Positions 25,664 through 36,724 of a stretch of 64,000 bases of DNA are shown here, piece by piece. Numbering within the stretch: position 1 is the stretch's first letter; each line of letters starts with the position of its first letter. The notes under the pieces were generated by a model, which worked only from the letters and a program-made list of their open reading frames with translations, was not told the DNA's origin and did no database searches. The stretch lies in contig JACCWI010000050.1 of the NCBI GenBank assembly GCA_013697725.1, positions 1 to 64,000 on the forward strand, in the 5' to 3' direction. The position numbers and the translations under genes are program-made. The DNA is from Tatlockia sp. (GTDB lineage Bacteria; Pseudomonadota; Gammaproteobacteria; Legionellales; Legionellaceae).

Positions 25664-26197
25664 GTGAAATCATTTATAGAACAAGCCCAAGCTTATGCTG
25701 ACTGTCATCAAACCCCAATTAGCCGCTATACTCATTTCATTGGCGTACCGCTTATCATTTTTTCGCTGATGGTTTTTTTTGGTTTCCTGCATTTGGTTAT
25801 ACCTGGCATAATGAATATAACCCTGGCTGGAATCGCCACTGTCGCTCTGCTTTGCTATTACTACTATCTCAATTGGCGGCTTGCCTTGGCATTAACTGTA
25901 ATCCTCTTTGTAATGCTAGGCTTAGCCCATCTTGTCAGCCGCTATGGCCCAGATAGTACTTCTTTATGGGTTTTTATAATCACCTTCGTACTAGGCTGGA
26001 TTTTTCAGTTAGTCGGTCATTTTTTTGAGGGAAAGCGCGCAGCCTTTATGAATAATTTCTGGCAAGTTCTAATTGCTCCAATGTTCCTAACAGCAGAACT
26101 CTTTTTTTTAACAGGTCATATGCACGAGTTAAAGCGAGAAATTGAAGGCGAGCCCGATTTTCTGAGAACGCCTATAGAACCTGATAACAAACTTTAG
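25664..26197 (+). CDS. Mpo1/DUF962-like membrane protein
   Basis: I use the GTG at 25664 because AGGACGG lies 6 bases before it; the longer TTG frame from 25604 has no such site. The 177-residue protein reads CHQTPISRYTHFIGVPLIIFSLMVF, has four membrane helices and a second conserved part IFQLVGHFFEGKRAAFMNNF, ending in a soluble tail. This is the Mpo1/YGL010w family, in which the yeast member is an iron-dependent dioxygenase acting on 2-hydroxy fatty acids. The His residues HxxG and GHxxEGKRP-like are present. Substrate in bacteria is unknown. Confidence 0.7.
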   Translation: MKSFIEQAQAYADCHQTPISRYTHFIGVPLIIFSLMVFFGFLHLVIPGIMNITLAGIATVALLCYYYYLNWRLALALTVILFVMLGLAHLVSRYGPDSTSLWVFIITFVLGWIFQLVGHFFEGKRAAFMNNFWQVLIAPMFLTAELFFLTGHMHELKREIEGEPDFLRTPIEPDNKL

Positions 26198-27658
26198 CTA
26201 GATTAACTGAGGGGGATTTTCTTCCTCAGTTATAAATTCAACATCCGCATTTGTTTCAGGTAAAGAATGGATTGCTTTATGCAAAAGACAAATTGGTAAA
26301 GCAAACAAAGCGACAAGAACTAAACTTACAATTAATTTAGCCAGTATTATTGGGGCAGCAGTTGTACCGGCGATTACTCTTAAGGCGAGATGAAGCTCTT
26401 CATTAATCGCTACCCGCCATAAATAAGAGGCGGCAATAGTAATTAGGCTAAGATCTAATAAACCTAACGCGAACCAGCCGTTATATTCCGCATCGAATTG
26501 ATTACCCCCAATCGCATAATAGGCACTTTCAAAACGTGTGATTAAACTGGTAGGCGGTGAAAATAATAAGTTCAAATGACGATAGCGATTCTCACTAATA
26601 AACTGGCTAAGCTTTTTAACTCCATAGCTGCGAATATCTGCACTTGATAGCGGAGTTGTATGAATCGATGCCTCATCTTCATTCATACGAACTATCATCA
26701 ACGGTGTATGGGGCATCTCTTCATCCAGGGGCTCAAATTTATAGTCCACCGCATGAGCAATGAGTTTACCCATAGTTTGAGATCCCTTTTCATTAGGCTC
26801 AATCTGTAAACTATGGTTTCCTCCCAAAGGGTTTAAAGAGGACGTTAAATCAACAAAAACGAGTTCTCTATTCATAGTTACAGCGTAGCTGAGCACTTCA
26901 CGATATAATTCGTTCATTGTCTCTTCAATCGCCTCAAATGAAGTCTGGCCTTTACCTTGAGCATGAGCCACATGTGAAAAACCCGTGTAAATAAAGTAGG
27001 GAGTTAGTTCTGTAATTGAAGGATAATACTGAGATAAAAGTACTATTCGGCTAAGCTTGGGGTTTTCTTGAACCAACTGATTTAGAAGTAGTTTATATTG
27101 GTTTAATAGTTTTTGCTTAACCTCTTTAAAAATTTCAGCAATTACAGGCTTAGCCACGTCAGGGGTAAACCGTAAAAATGCTTGTTTTTTTGATAACTGT
27201 TCGGATAAAGTAAGAGCCAATGCTTCGCGATAATTATTGCCGCCCACCGATAAAACCACTGTCTCAGGTTGCCACTCTTTTACAGCATTAAGTTGGTTAA
27301 CCCCTCGACGCGGGTGATCCTCATCGCTAACCACCTTGGCTAAGGAAGTATATTTGAATAGGTCAGCAGTGGTAGCGCCATCAACTGCAAAATTAGCCAG
27401 CTGATAGGTGCCGATCTCTTTCTCGGCTAGCGATACGGCAGTTTGATGAGTGACATTATGAGTTTTTTTAGCATGAGGCAGGTCGGTCTGAACCCAAAAG
27501 CCATTATCTAGAGTAGAATCACCAATTAAAGCCACTTTTGTATAAATATTTTCCGAATTGACTCCCACTTGTTTTAAGCGGCCTGTATGGGTTGGATAAT
27601 TGTGCCCTATAGCTTGTGAAGAATTTTTTATAGTTGTCATTATTATACTCAATTTCAA
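26198..27658 (-). CDS. SGNH/GDSL-like hydrolase with C-terminal membrane segments
   Basis: The 486-residue protein starts an SGNH fold with the nucleophile block VALIGDSTLDNGFWV near residue 45, NFAVDGATTADLF, and VLSVGGNNYREA. The usual DxxH block is not clear; its place reads SLQIEPNEKG, so activity is uncertain. Residues 390-460 hold about two hydrophobic segments (LLDLSLITIAASYLW and LAKLIVSLVLVALFALPICLL). The last 20 residues are acidic (EFITEEENPPQLI). This fits a lipase-like or effector-type protein. It is unique in the neighbourhood. Start could also be ATG 27640. Confidence 0.5.
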   Translation of the reverse strand: MKLSIIMTTIKNSSQAIGHNYPTHTGRLKQVGVNSENIYTKVALIGDSTLDNGFWVQTDLPHAKKTHNVTHQTAVSLAEKEIGTYQLANFAVDGATTADLFKYTSLAKVVSDEDHPRRGVNQLNAVKEWQPETVVLSVGGNNYREALALTLSEQLSKKQAFLRFTPDVAKPVIAEIFKEVKQKLLNQYKLLLNQLVQENPKLSRIVLLSQYYPSITELTPYFIYTGFSHVAHAQGKGQTSFEAIEETMNELYREVLSYAVTMNRELVFVDLTSSLNPLGGNHSLQIEPNEKGSQTMGKLIAHAVDYKFEPLDEEMPHTPLMIVRMNEDEASIHTTPLSSADIRSYGVKKLSQFISENRYRHLNLLFSPPTSLITRFESAYYAIGGNQFDAEYNGWFALGLLDLSLITIAASYLWRVAINEELHLALRVIAGTTAAPIILAKLIVSLVLVALFALPICLLHKAIHSLPETNADVEFITEEENPPQLI

Positions 27659-27807
27659 GGGTAAACATTAGATCATAGTTAAATATGATAACTTATTTTA
27701 GACAAATTGTACAATTATCAGCTAATTTGAGCTGAGAAAGGAGCTTAGATCTCCAATAAGAACAAGATAACCAAGCAAAACCTTTCCTGGTTGATTTCTA
27801 GAAAGCC

Positions 27808-29925
27808 TTAAATTTTTTCAGACTTCATTATTTTATAGCACTGATGAATCCGTTTGGAACGTTTAAAGTCCAAATCAATAGTTTCAGCACTAATGTCAGA
27901 AACTTTGTATTTTTGGCTAATAGCCGCGGATAATTTAAATTGTCTAAAATTAGTCGAAAAATACAAAATTCCTCCGTCATTTAACAACGGTATCGCCGCG
28001 TCAATTAGCATTTCTTGATCACGCTGTAGATCTAAAGTTTGCTTCATTCGCTTTGAATTGGAGAAACTGGGCGGATCAAGAAAAATGACGTCAAACCGAT
28101 CTTGTGTTAGATTAAACCACTCCAGGCAATCAAAAAAGATAAATTGGTGGCGAGATAGATCAAGATGATTAAGCCTGAAATTATCTTCAGCCCAGGCTAA
28201 ATACGTCTTGGACAAATCTACATTGGTTGTAATTGCACCGGCCAAGGCCGCATGCACACTGGCACTAGCGGTATAGCAAAAACAATTAAGGAAACGAGTT
28301 CCTGGCGCAAGTTGTGCAAAACGCATGCGCATCGGTCGATGATCTAAAAATAAACCCGTATCTAGATAGTCATACAAATTTACTTTTAATTTTGCCCGAC
28401 CTTCAAGAACTGTCATTGTCTGACTGGTTTGATTCATTTTTTGATATTGGTTAGCGCCTTTCTGCTGTTTCCGCTGTTTGATAACCAAGTTATTCGCTGA
28501 AATCCCTAAGGCTTCAGGTACAACCTGTATAACATCAAGACTGCGCCGTTCCACCTTATGGGCTGTGATAATAGCAGGAGCCGCATATTCTTGCAGAACT
28601 GCATAATCATTATATAAATCGATTGCATAGGCATATTCTGGTAAATCTGCATCGTAAACGCGAAAGCAGGAAACCTGCTCGCGCTTTGCCCATTTTTGCA
28701 AATGATTTAAATTTTTCTTTAGGCGATTAGACAGCATCGCAGCACCGGCAGATAAGCTGCTGCTCTCACTGTTTTTTAGATGATTATCTTGAGCTAGGGA
28801 AATGCAATACAATTTACACTCTAAAGCACCATTATATAAAGTATATTGTTTGCTTGCTCGTAGGCCAATTGCTTTAGCCAGCATGGGATTGGACGTTAGA
28901 ATAGCAGCATCCCATCCCTGATAATGAGCGTGTAAGGTCGCACCCAATTGCTGATAAAGCGGGATTAATTGCGAGTAGTCGCCTAAACGTTCACCATAAG
29001 GCGGATTGGCAACTAATAAGCCTTTGTCATGATTCGGTTGGCAATCTTTCACCGAGAGCGTTTCGAACTCCACTAAGGACGATACACCGGCATGCTCAGC
29101 ATTGTCGCGGGCAATCGCTATCAATCTCGGATCATTATCACGTCCACGCAGTTTTAATTGAAGAGGTTTTACCTCTCCTAGTGCCTCTGCTCGAATTTTT
29201 TCCCATAGATCAGGTTGATGGTCTACCCAATGAACAAAAGCTTGATCTTGTCGTAGAAGACCCGGAGCCATATGAGCGGCCATCATAGCGGCCTCGATAA
29301 CTAGAGTTCCAGCTCCACAAAAGGGATCCTCGAAAGCGTAACCTTCAGTAGCTAGTTGCGGCCACTTAGCACGAACTAACATCGCTGCTGCTACATTTTC
29401 TTTAATTGGCGCCTCGCCCGCCTTGGAACGATAACCCCTTTGATGCAAACTGAAGCCTGTTAAATCAAGGCTCACTGTGAGTTCCAAATTTTTTAAATAA
29501 GCATGCAGACGAATGTCTGGGTTCTCCCGCGCAACGCAGGGCCGTTCGTCATTTAACTGGCGAAAATGATCCACAATACCGTCTTTTATAACTTGAGCAC
29601 CGTACATGGTATTTCGTATTTGTTCAGAAGAGCCATGGAACTCAATGGCTAAACTTTTATCAGCACTGAATACCGTTGGCCAGGGAAATTGAGTAGCGAG
29701 TTGATAAAGCGCTTTTTCATCAAGTGCTTCACCACTAAACAAAATAAGCTGAATACGGTTAGCAATTCTAGTCCATAAGCATAAACGATAAATAAGCGCT
29801 AAATCAGCAAGACCATAGACGCCATGGGGACTAACTCGGGTGACTGTGAGTCCTAAGCTTTTCATCTCCTCTTCGAGCAGATATTCAAGTCCTTTGGGAC
29901 AGCTTAGGAAAAGAGAATAATTCAT
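27808..29925 (-). CDS. rlmL: 23S rRNA (guanine) methyltransferase RlmKL
   Basis: This bifunctional enzyme makes m2G2445 and m7G2069 in 23S rRNA. The 705-residue protein has an N-terminal THUMP domain (1-160) and a first methyltransferase domain with DPFCGAGTLVIEAAM and VANPPYGERLG (near 190-310). A second domain with NCFCYTASASVHAALAGA and FLDPPSFSNSKRM follows (near 540-630). Both catalytic motifs, NPPY and DPPSFS, are intact. It overlaps the darP stop by 4 bases (ATGA), so the two ribosome-assembly genes are coupled. Confidence 0.9.
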   Translation of the reverse strand: MNYSLFLSCPKGLEYLLEEEMKSLGLTVTRVSPHGVYGLADLALIYRLCLWTRIANRIQLILFSGEALDEKALYQLATQFPWPTVFSADKSLAIEFHGSSEQIRNTMYGAQVIKDGIVDHFRQLNDERPCVARENPDIRLHAYLKNLELTVSLDLTGFSLHQRGYRSKAGEAPIKENVAAAMLVRAKWPQLATEGYAFEDPFCGAGTLVIEAAMMAAHMAPGLLRQDQAFVHWVDHQPDLWEKIRAEALGEVKPLQLKLRGRDNDPRLIAIARDNAEHAGVSSLVEFETLSVKDCQPNHDKGLLVANPPYGERLGDYSQLIPLYQQLGATLHAHYQGWDAAILTSNPMLAKAIGLRASKQYTLYNGALECKLYCISLAQDNHLKNSESSSLSAGAAMLSNRLKKNLNHLQKWAKREQVSCFRVYDADLPEYAYAIDLYNDYAVLQEYAAPAIITAHKVERRSLDVIQVVPEALGISANNLVIKQRKQQKGANQYQKMNQTSQTMTVLEGRAKLKVNLYDYLDTGLFLDHRPMRMRFAQLAPGTRFLNCFCYTASASVHAALAGAITTNVDLSKTYLAWAEDNFRLNHLDLSRHQFIFFDCLEWFNLTQDRFDVIFLDPPSFSNSKRMKQTLDLQRDQEMLIDAAIPLLNDGGILYFSTNFRQFKLSAAISQKYKVSDISAETIDLDFKRSKRIHQCYKIMKSEKI

Positions 29926-30401
29926 GATTGGCAGGACCTTAAAAATCGAAAAAGAGCTTTGGCAGCGCCAATTGGCTTACCCTTGATTTTTTCATCAACG
30001 GCTTTTTTTATGAATTGTCGCAACAATTGCACATCTTCAGGCTGATAAAGTTGTATAAATTCAGTTAGGGCATCCTTCCCTTCATTGATTAATCGTTCTC
30101 GCCAGAGCTCTACATCATGGAAATTGGCCGTTTGAGCGCTGCCCTCTGCTTGAATTATGGCATAAGCATCCATAATGGCGTCATAATCTGCTGAGCGCAA
30201 AAGTTTGCCTATCAATTGGCACTGACGCTTTTTTGCCCCATGACTTGTTATATTTTTCGCTTCAATAATTGCCCGCCGTAAATTATCAGTCAAAGGTAAA
30301 TTTTCAAGTGTCTCCAGGCTTAATCCAGTGAGCTCGATACCTACTTGTTGCATTGCTGCAGCATCGCGCTTTTTTTGAGACTTTGATTTTAAATCATCCA
30401 T
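29922..30401 (-). CDS. darP: ribosome-associated protein DarP (YjgA, DUF615)
   Basis: The 159-residue helical protein matches DarP: KSQKKRDAAAMQQVGIELTGLS at the start, AKNITSHGAKKRQCQLIGKLLR in the middle and a C-terminal RQFIKKAVDEK helix. It helps late 50S assembly by binding the immature peptidyl-transferase region. Its gene precedes and overlaps rlmL, whose product modifies the same subunit. Length is close to E. coli DarP (183). Confidence 0.85.
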   Translation of the reverse strand: MDDLKSKSQKKRDAAAMQQVGIELTGLSLETLENLPLTDNLRRAIIEAKNITSHGAKKRQCQLIGKLLRSADYDAIMDAYAIIQAEGSAQTANFHDVELWRERLINEGKDALTEFIQLYQPEDVQLLRQFIKKAVDEKIKGKPIGAAKALFRFLRSCQS

Positions 30402-30461
30402 TGTGTAACCTTATTAACAACTTAATAGCCTATTTTAACATTTCATTCCTAAAATAGCAGT

Positions 30462-31388
30462 TTATGATCGGGAAAACTCTGCCACAGTTGGACTGAAACA
30501 AAGCTTACGGCCCCGAAAATAAGCACGGCCAATAGCGAAAAGATTATAAATTAAAATGCACAGCAAAAGAGTTCGGAGCCAGGAAACGGTTAATTGAGTA
30601 AACAAAGGCAAAGTAATCAACACTCCAATGCAACCGGCTAAACTTAAGATTAATGTTTTTTTCAAAGGAATTTTATTTTGTTGGACAAATACCATGGTTG
30701 TTAGGGGTTGCTGCATTGCGCCTGCGGTAGTCATAATGGGAAAGGCAACCGCCGGTGAGACATTTAACAAAAAGAGAACGCCTTGAACCATTGCAAACAG
30801 GCCAATACCAACGGTTGTTAAAGCGCCACAAATCATTAGAGCAAAAAAACCAATCAAAAGTTTCCAAGTGGGTAATTCAACAAGTTCACCACCAATAGGT
30901 AAAAGTCGAAGTTGATGACAAACTAATAAAGCAATAATTCCAGTGAAACAAAGCATCATAGCTAAACGAATTGCCTGCTTGGATAAGCGAGTAACAATCG
31001 CACCGCCGATTAAACCACCGATACAGGTACCTGCAACCAGAGTAACCATCAGGGTTAAATCGACTTCAACTAATTGCATAAAAAAAAGCGATTCAATAGT
31101 ACCCGGAATTACTTGGGCACCATTGTTAACTGCAGGTAATTCTTCGTCTGAAAAGGTACCTAATAACTTTGCCAAAGCAATATTGACTGCAAAACTGCCC
31201 AGACCAATAGTATCTGCAACAAAGGCAACAATTCCGCTAAAAATGAGTTTTAAATAATCCAGAAGCGATAATTTTACAACAGGCTGTTGTCTAAGACGAT
31301 AAAACATGGCAATAACACAAATAAAACTGAGTAAAGATATAGCACTAATGATCAGAGTAAGAGCCATCGTATTCCTATTTTGAGTCAA
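30462..31388 (-). CDS. sulfite exporter TauE/SafE family protein
   Basis: The 308-residue membrane protein has the TauE/SafE duplicated layout of about eight helices, with GSFAVNIALAKLLG and AGTCIGGLIGGAIVTRL in the first half and GIGLFAMVQGVLFLLNVSP and PIMTTAGAMQQPLT in the second. Members export organosulfur or other anions from the cytoplasm. The substrate is not readable here. It is a single gene upstream of darP, and a thioredoxin-like gene diverges from it. Confidence 0.7.
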   Translation of the reverse strand: MTQNRNTMALTLIISAISLLSFICVIAMFYRLRQQPVVKLSLLDYLKLIFSGIVAFVADTIGLGSFAVNIALAKLLGTFSDEELPAVNNGAQVIPGTIESLFFMQLVEVDLTLMVTLVAGTCIGGLIGGAIVTRLSKQAIRLAMMLCFTGIIALLVCHQLRLLPIGGELVELPTWKLLIGFFALMICGALTTVGIGLFAMVQGVLFLLNVSPAVAFPIMTTAGAMQQPLTTMVFVQQNKIPLKKTLILSLAGCIGVLITLPLFTQLTVSWLRTLLLCILIYNLFAIGRAYFRGRKLCFSPTVAEFSRS

Positions 31389-31547
31389 GAATTTATTTAA
31401 AAAATTTTGACTAGGTATTATACTCTATTGAGTCTGTTCAGTAAATCACAGTTTGGTTAAATTTTAACCTCTTTTTTATCTAATCCAAGAGTAAACGAAA
31501 AGAGGCGGCTGTGTTAACATAAAATATTTCTGCAATGGTCTAATCCT

Positions 31548-32000
31548 ATGAAACGCATAACTCTATTACTTTCTCTGCTATTTTGTTTAACTCTTTCAAG
31601 CCAAGCCTTTAGTTCTTCCCTGATTTTAAAAGATCTTCGTGGACAGACGATCAATTTTGAAAGTCTGCAGGGTAAATGGGTTTTTATTAATTATTGGGCG
31701 AGTTGGTGTCAACCCTGTATTGATGAAATCATGGAGTTAAACCATTTTTATGCTAAAAACAAAGACCAAGTTGCGCTTTTTGGCGTTAATTACGATCTTT
31801 TATCCCTACCAAGTCAAATTGCACTCATCAAAAAATTCAAAATTAACTACCCCAGTTTGCAACAAGATCCCGCACAAATTTTAGGATTAGGAGATATAGT
31901 CGGTGTACCTGCAACCTTCGTCTTCAATCCTCAGGGTAAACTAATAACAACCTTATATGGCGGTCAAACAATTGAAAGCTTAACTCAGATTATTTCATAA
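31548..32000 (+). CDS. TlpA-like periplasmic thioredoxin
   Basis: The 150-residue protein has a signal peptide (LLLSLLFCLTLSSQAFS) followed by a TlpA/ResA-type thioredoxin domain. The active site WASWCQPCIDE (CxxC near residue 50) is intact, and the cis-Pro lies in GVPATFVFN. It would carry out thiol-disulfide exchange in the periplasm, perhaps in cytochrome c maturation or repair. There is no cytochrome gene beside it. It converges on hflX. Confidence 0.85.
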   Translation: MKRITLLLSLLFCLTLSSQAFSSSLILKDLRGQTINFESLQGKWVFINYWASWCQPCIDEIMELNHFYAKNKDQVALFGVNYDLLSLPSQIALIKKFKINYPSLQQDPAQILGLGDIVGVPATFVFNPQGKLITTLYGGQTIESLTQIIS

Positions 32001-32032
32001 CCCGCTCTCAACTTGCTTAACCACAAGATCCT

Positions 32033-33283
32033 TTAGTCTGTAGCAAACAAGCGTTCTTTTTGTGCTTGGGATAGTTTAATTTTTAAATGCCAGCCCCCAG
32101 CTTCAGTTATGGTTTCGCTAATAACTGCATTTATTTGATAGAGCTTGGCCCGTAACTTTGCATTTTCAGGAGAAATTGTTATTTCTTCTTCTATAACTAA
32201 ACCGAGTAATTGAGTTGCAATTGCCTCACGAAGTAGCTCAAGGCCCGCACCCGTTTTTGCAGAAACCCAGATTTTGCAACCTGATTCCTGGCTATCTATT
32301 TTTGGCTGCCAACCTGCCTGCTGATCAATTTTATTAAAGACGTGAATCATTGGAATTTCAACAACACCAATTTCAGCGAGTACCAATTCGACTGCATGGG
32401 TGTTTTCTCGCCATAGGGGATCTGAAATATCAATTACGTGTAAAAGTAAATCGGCTTCTGCAGTTTCTTCGAGCGTAGCACTAAACGCTTCGACTAATTG
32501 ATGCGGTAAATCACGGATAAATCCTACGGTATCTGTCAAAATAACTGAGCCTGCACCGGCTAAATCCAATTTACGCATAGTTGGGTCAAGAGTTGCAAAT
32601 AACTGATCGGCCACATAATGCTGTTCACCGGTTAATGCATTAAACAGAGAGGATTTTCCGGCATTGGTATAACCTACTAAAGAGATAGTCGGCATAGCTG
32701 CTTTTTTTCGTGCTTGTCTATTTTGCACTCGGCTTTGCTTAACTTTTTCCAAACGCTTATTGATATATTTAATACGCTCACGCAGTAAACGCCTATCAGT
32801 TTCCAGTTGCGTTTCGCCTGGGCCGCGAAGGCCGATTCCGCCTTTTTGGCGTTCCAAATGAGTCCAGCCTCGTATCAGACGAGTAGAGAGGTGTTGTAAC
32901 TGCGCTAATTCAACTTGTAACTTGCCTTCAAAGGTACGTGCACGTTGGGCAAAAATATCAAGAATCAAACCTGAACGACCAACCACACGACACTGAAATA
33001 GTCGCTCCAGATTACGTTCTTGTGAAGGAGATAACTCATGATTAACAAGGACAATTTCAGCTTCATAAGCTAAAACTTGCTCTTGGATTTCTTCAGCTTT
33101 ACCAAGACCGACAAAATATTTTGCCTCGGGCGTAGCACGCGCGCCAAGCACAGTGGTCATTATTTCTGCCTGAGCAGATAAAGCGAGCTCTTTAAATTCT
33201 GCTAAGGCTTTTTCAGCATCAATACCGGGAAGCGCTAACTGAACTAAAATAGCACGTTCGCCGCCTTGTGGACGTTCAAACAA
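32033..33283 (-). CDS. hflX: ribosome-splitting GTPase HflX
   Basis: The 416-residue GTPase has an N-terminal HflX domain (GLGKAEEIQEQV, LVNHELSPSQERNLER) with a helical linker (RGPGETQLETDRRLLRERI). The G domain near 200-370 carries GYTNAGKSSLFN, TDTVGFIRDLP and NKID. HflX binds stalled 50S or 70S ribosomes and splits them under heat or antibiotic stress. It lies just downstream of hfq, the usual hfq-hflX arrangement, and should share its promoter. Confidence 0.92.
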   Translation of the reverse strand: MFERPQGGERAILVQLALPGIDAEKALAEFKELALSAQAEIMTTVLGARATPEAKYFVGLGKAEEIQEQVLAYEAEIVLVNHELSPSQERNLERLFQCRVVGRSGLILDIFAQRARTFEGKLQVELAQLQHLSTRLIRGWTHLERQKGGIGLRGPGETQLETDRRLLRERIKYINKRLEKVKQSRVQNRQARKKAAMPTISLVGYTNAGKSSLFNALTGEQHYVADQLFATLDPTMRKLDLAGAGSVILTDTVGFIRDLPHQLVEAFSATLEETAEADLLLHVIDISDPLWRENTHAVELVLAEIGVVEIPMIHVFNKIDQQAGWQPKIDSQESGCKIWVSAKTGAGLELLREAIATQLLGLVIEEEITISPENAKLRAKLYQINAVISETITEAGGWHLKIKLSQAQKERLFATD

Positions 33284-33309
33284 ACAGTATTCCTTAGGGA
33301 TAAAAAATA

Positions 33310-33561
33310 CTAGTCTGCCACAGATTCATCATCCTCTCCATCAAAAGCAGGTAAATTAACTGCTCTTGTTGGTACAACTGTTGAAATAGCATGCTTATAA
33401 ACCATCTGCGTTACTGAATTTTTGAGCATCAGAACATGTTGGTCAAAAGAATCGACGACCCCATGTAATTTTATACCATTAATTAAAAAAACCGAGACAG
33501 GAACTTTTTCCTTTTTTAATTCGGCCAGAAATGAATCTTGTAAAAATTGTATTTTAGTCAT
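33310..33561 (-). CDS. hfq: RNA chaperone Hfq
   Basis: The 83-residue Sm-like protein has the conserved Sm1 ([28 protein letters not shown]) and Sm2 ([11 protein letters not shown], with the KH pair) motifs and a short acidic tail. The hexamer pairs small RNAs with mRNAs. In Legionella, hfq is linked to the life-cycle switch under LetA control. AAGGAG precedes the ATG by 7 bases. The region upstream holds a LetA-like box, discussed separately. Confidence 0.95.
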   Translation of the reverse strand: MTKIQFLQDSFLAELKKEKVPVSVFLINGIKLHGVVDSFDQHVLMLKNSVTQMVYKHAISTVVPTRAVNLPAFDGEDDESVAD

Positions 33562-33879
33562 TGCCCACTCCTTCTTATTATTATTGTTCTAAGCAAGCAG
33601 TTTCATAAGAGTAGTCGTCTTTAGCTGATAAAACTTGATAGCCTGACGAAAAGAAAGTTTTTTAAAAAAGCTGAATGGTTTAGTGCTTAAAGCTCTTTTA
33701 TTAGGTGATTTTTAAGCCAACGTAGCCTGGATGCAGCGTAGCGTAATTAAGGTTAGATCTATATGGTCAATTCTCTTAATCAGCAGGTGATTAAATTCAA
33801 TTAGACCTGCACTCTAAAGACAATTCCTAATTAGGCCTTAAACTGACTGCCCTTTTTAGAGACAATACCACGATTTATT
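33562..33879. other. hfq upstream region
   Basis: These 318 bases carry the hfq leader and promoter. Near 33720-33757 is GTAGCCTGGATGCAGCGTAG, which resembles a dispersed Legionella intergenic repeat (GTAGCCCGGAT...GCGTAG) in decayed form. No gene was seen. The hfq -10 could not be fixed with confidence. Confidence 0.35.
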
Positions 33880-33893
33880 TGAGATATCTCTTA
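33880..33893. promoter_or_regulatory. LetA-like response element
   Basis: TGAGATATCTCTTA agrees with the reported LetA consensus TNAGAAATTTCTNA at 10 of 12 fixed positions and contains a perfect 10-base palindrome. Its centre lies about 64 bases upstream of the predicted start of the GGA-rich transcript, as expected for GacA/LetA activator sites. It could instead serve hfq, whose ATG is about 320 bases away on the other strand. Confidence 0.45.
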
Positions 33894-33916
33894 CATGCTG
33901 CTCATCCAATCCCCTT

Positions 33917-33944
33917 ATGACAATTATCCCAGAAAGACTATACT
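33917..33944 (+). promoter_or_regulatory. sigma70-type promoter for the GGA-rich RNA
   Basis: ATGACA (33917-33922) and TATACT (33939-33944) are separated by 16 bases, close to the -35 and -10 consensus. Transcription would begin near 33951, just before the hairpin array. Confidence 0.45.
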
Positions 33945-33950
33945 CACTTT

Positions 33951-34050
33951 CATGAGGGATGACACGGAATGTCTGACAGGATGTCAACGTTAGGGACCAG
34001 CACAGTGGACGTGCTTCGCCGCAAGGATGCGGCATCTATATAAAGTTTTT
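33951..34050 (+). ncRNA. candidate CsrA-binding small RNA (RsmY/RsmZ/CsrB type)
   Basis: Four hairpins with GGA in the loop follow one another: GACA-CGGAA-TGTC (33961-33973), TGACA-GGA-TGTCA (33974-33986), GCAC-AGTGGAC-GTGC (34000-34014) and GCCGC-AAGGAT-GCGGC (34018-34033). Another two GGGA sites lie at 33956 and 33993. CsrA prefers a CARGGAUG-like GGA in a hairpin loop, and the last hairpin fits exactly. Upstream are a promoter and a LetA-like box in the correct order. The 3' end is unclear; 34050 follows a short T run and a second hairpin near 34089-34107 is an alternative end. No protein frame fits. Confidence 0.5.
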
Positions 34051-34111
34051 AAATACCGACGTATTCTCTCACTGCCCTGTGGCTTGCAGCGCATCCTTTT
34101 GAGCGCTCTTC

Positions 34112-36553
<2,442 letters not shown>

Positions 36554-36603
36554 TTATATCACTTATCCGCCTCCTTTTACATGCTCCCTTTCGGTTTTAA
36601 ACA

Positions 36604-36619
36604 AGTTTCACGTGAAACA
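36604..36619. promoter_or_regulatory. parS-like site between recF and gyrB
   Basis: AGTTTCACGTGAAACA matches the ParB site TGTTTCACGTGAAACA at 15 of 16 positions and is palindromic in its central 14 bases. Such sites load ParB near the origin for chromosome segregation. It lies 87 bases upstream of the gyrB start. Confidence 0.7.
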
Positions 36620-36724
36620 TCTGTTGAATAAATCTAAGCTTTAGGAAAGCAATAAGAGACAAAAAGATTAACGCTACAGGAATCAAAAGATAAAATGCTG
36701 GTGTAGATGAAAACCCATAGGAAT

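Noticed and set aside
33718..33760. Possible copy of a dispersed Legionella GTAGCC(C/T)GGAT repeat
   Set aside because: Too degenerate here to list as its own repeat; noted in the hfq upstream entry.
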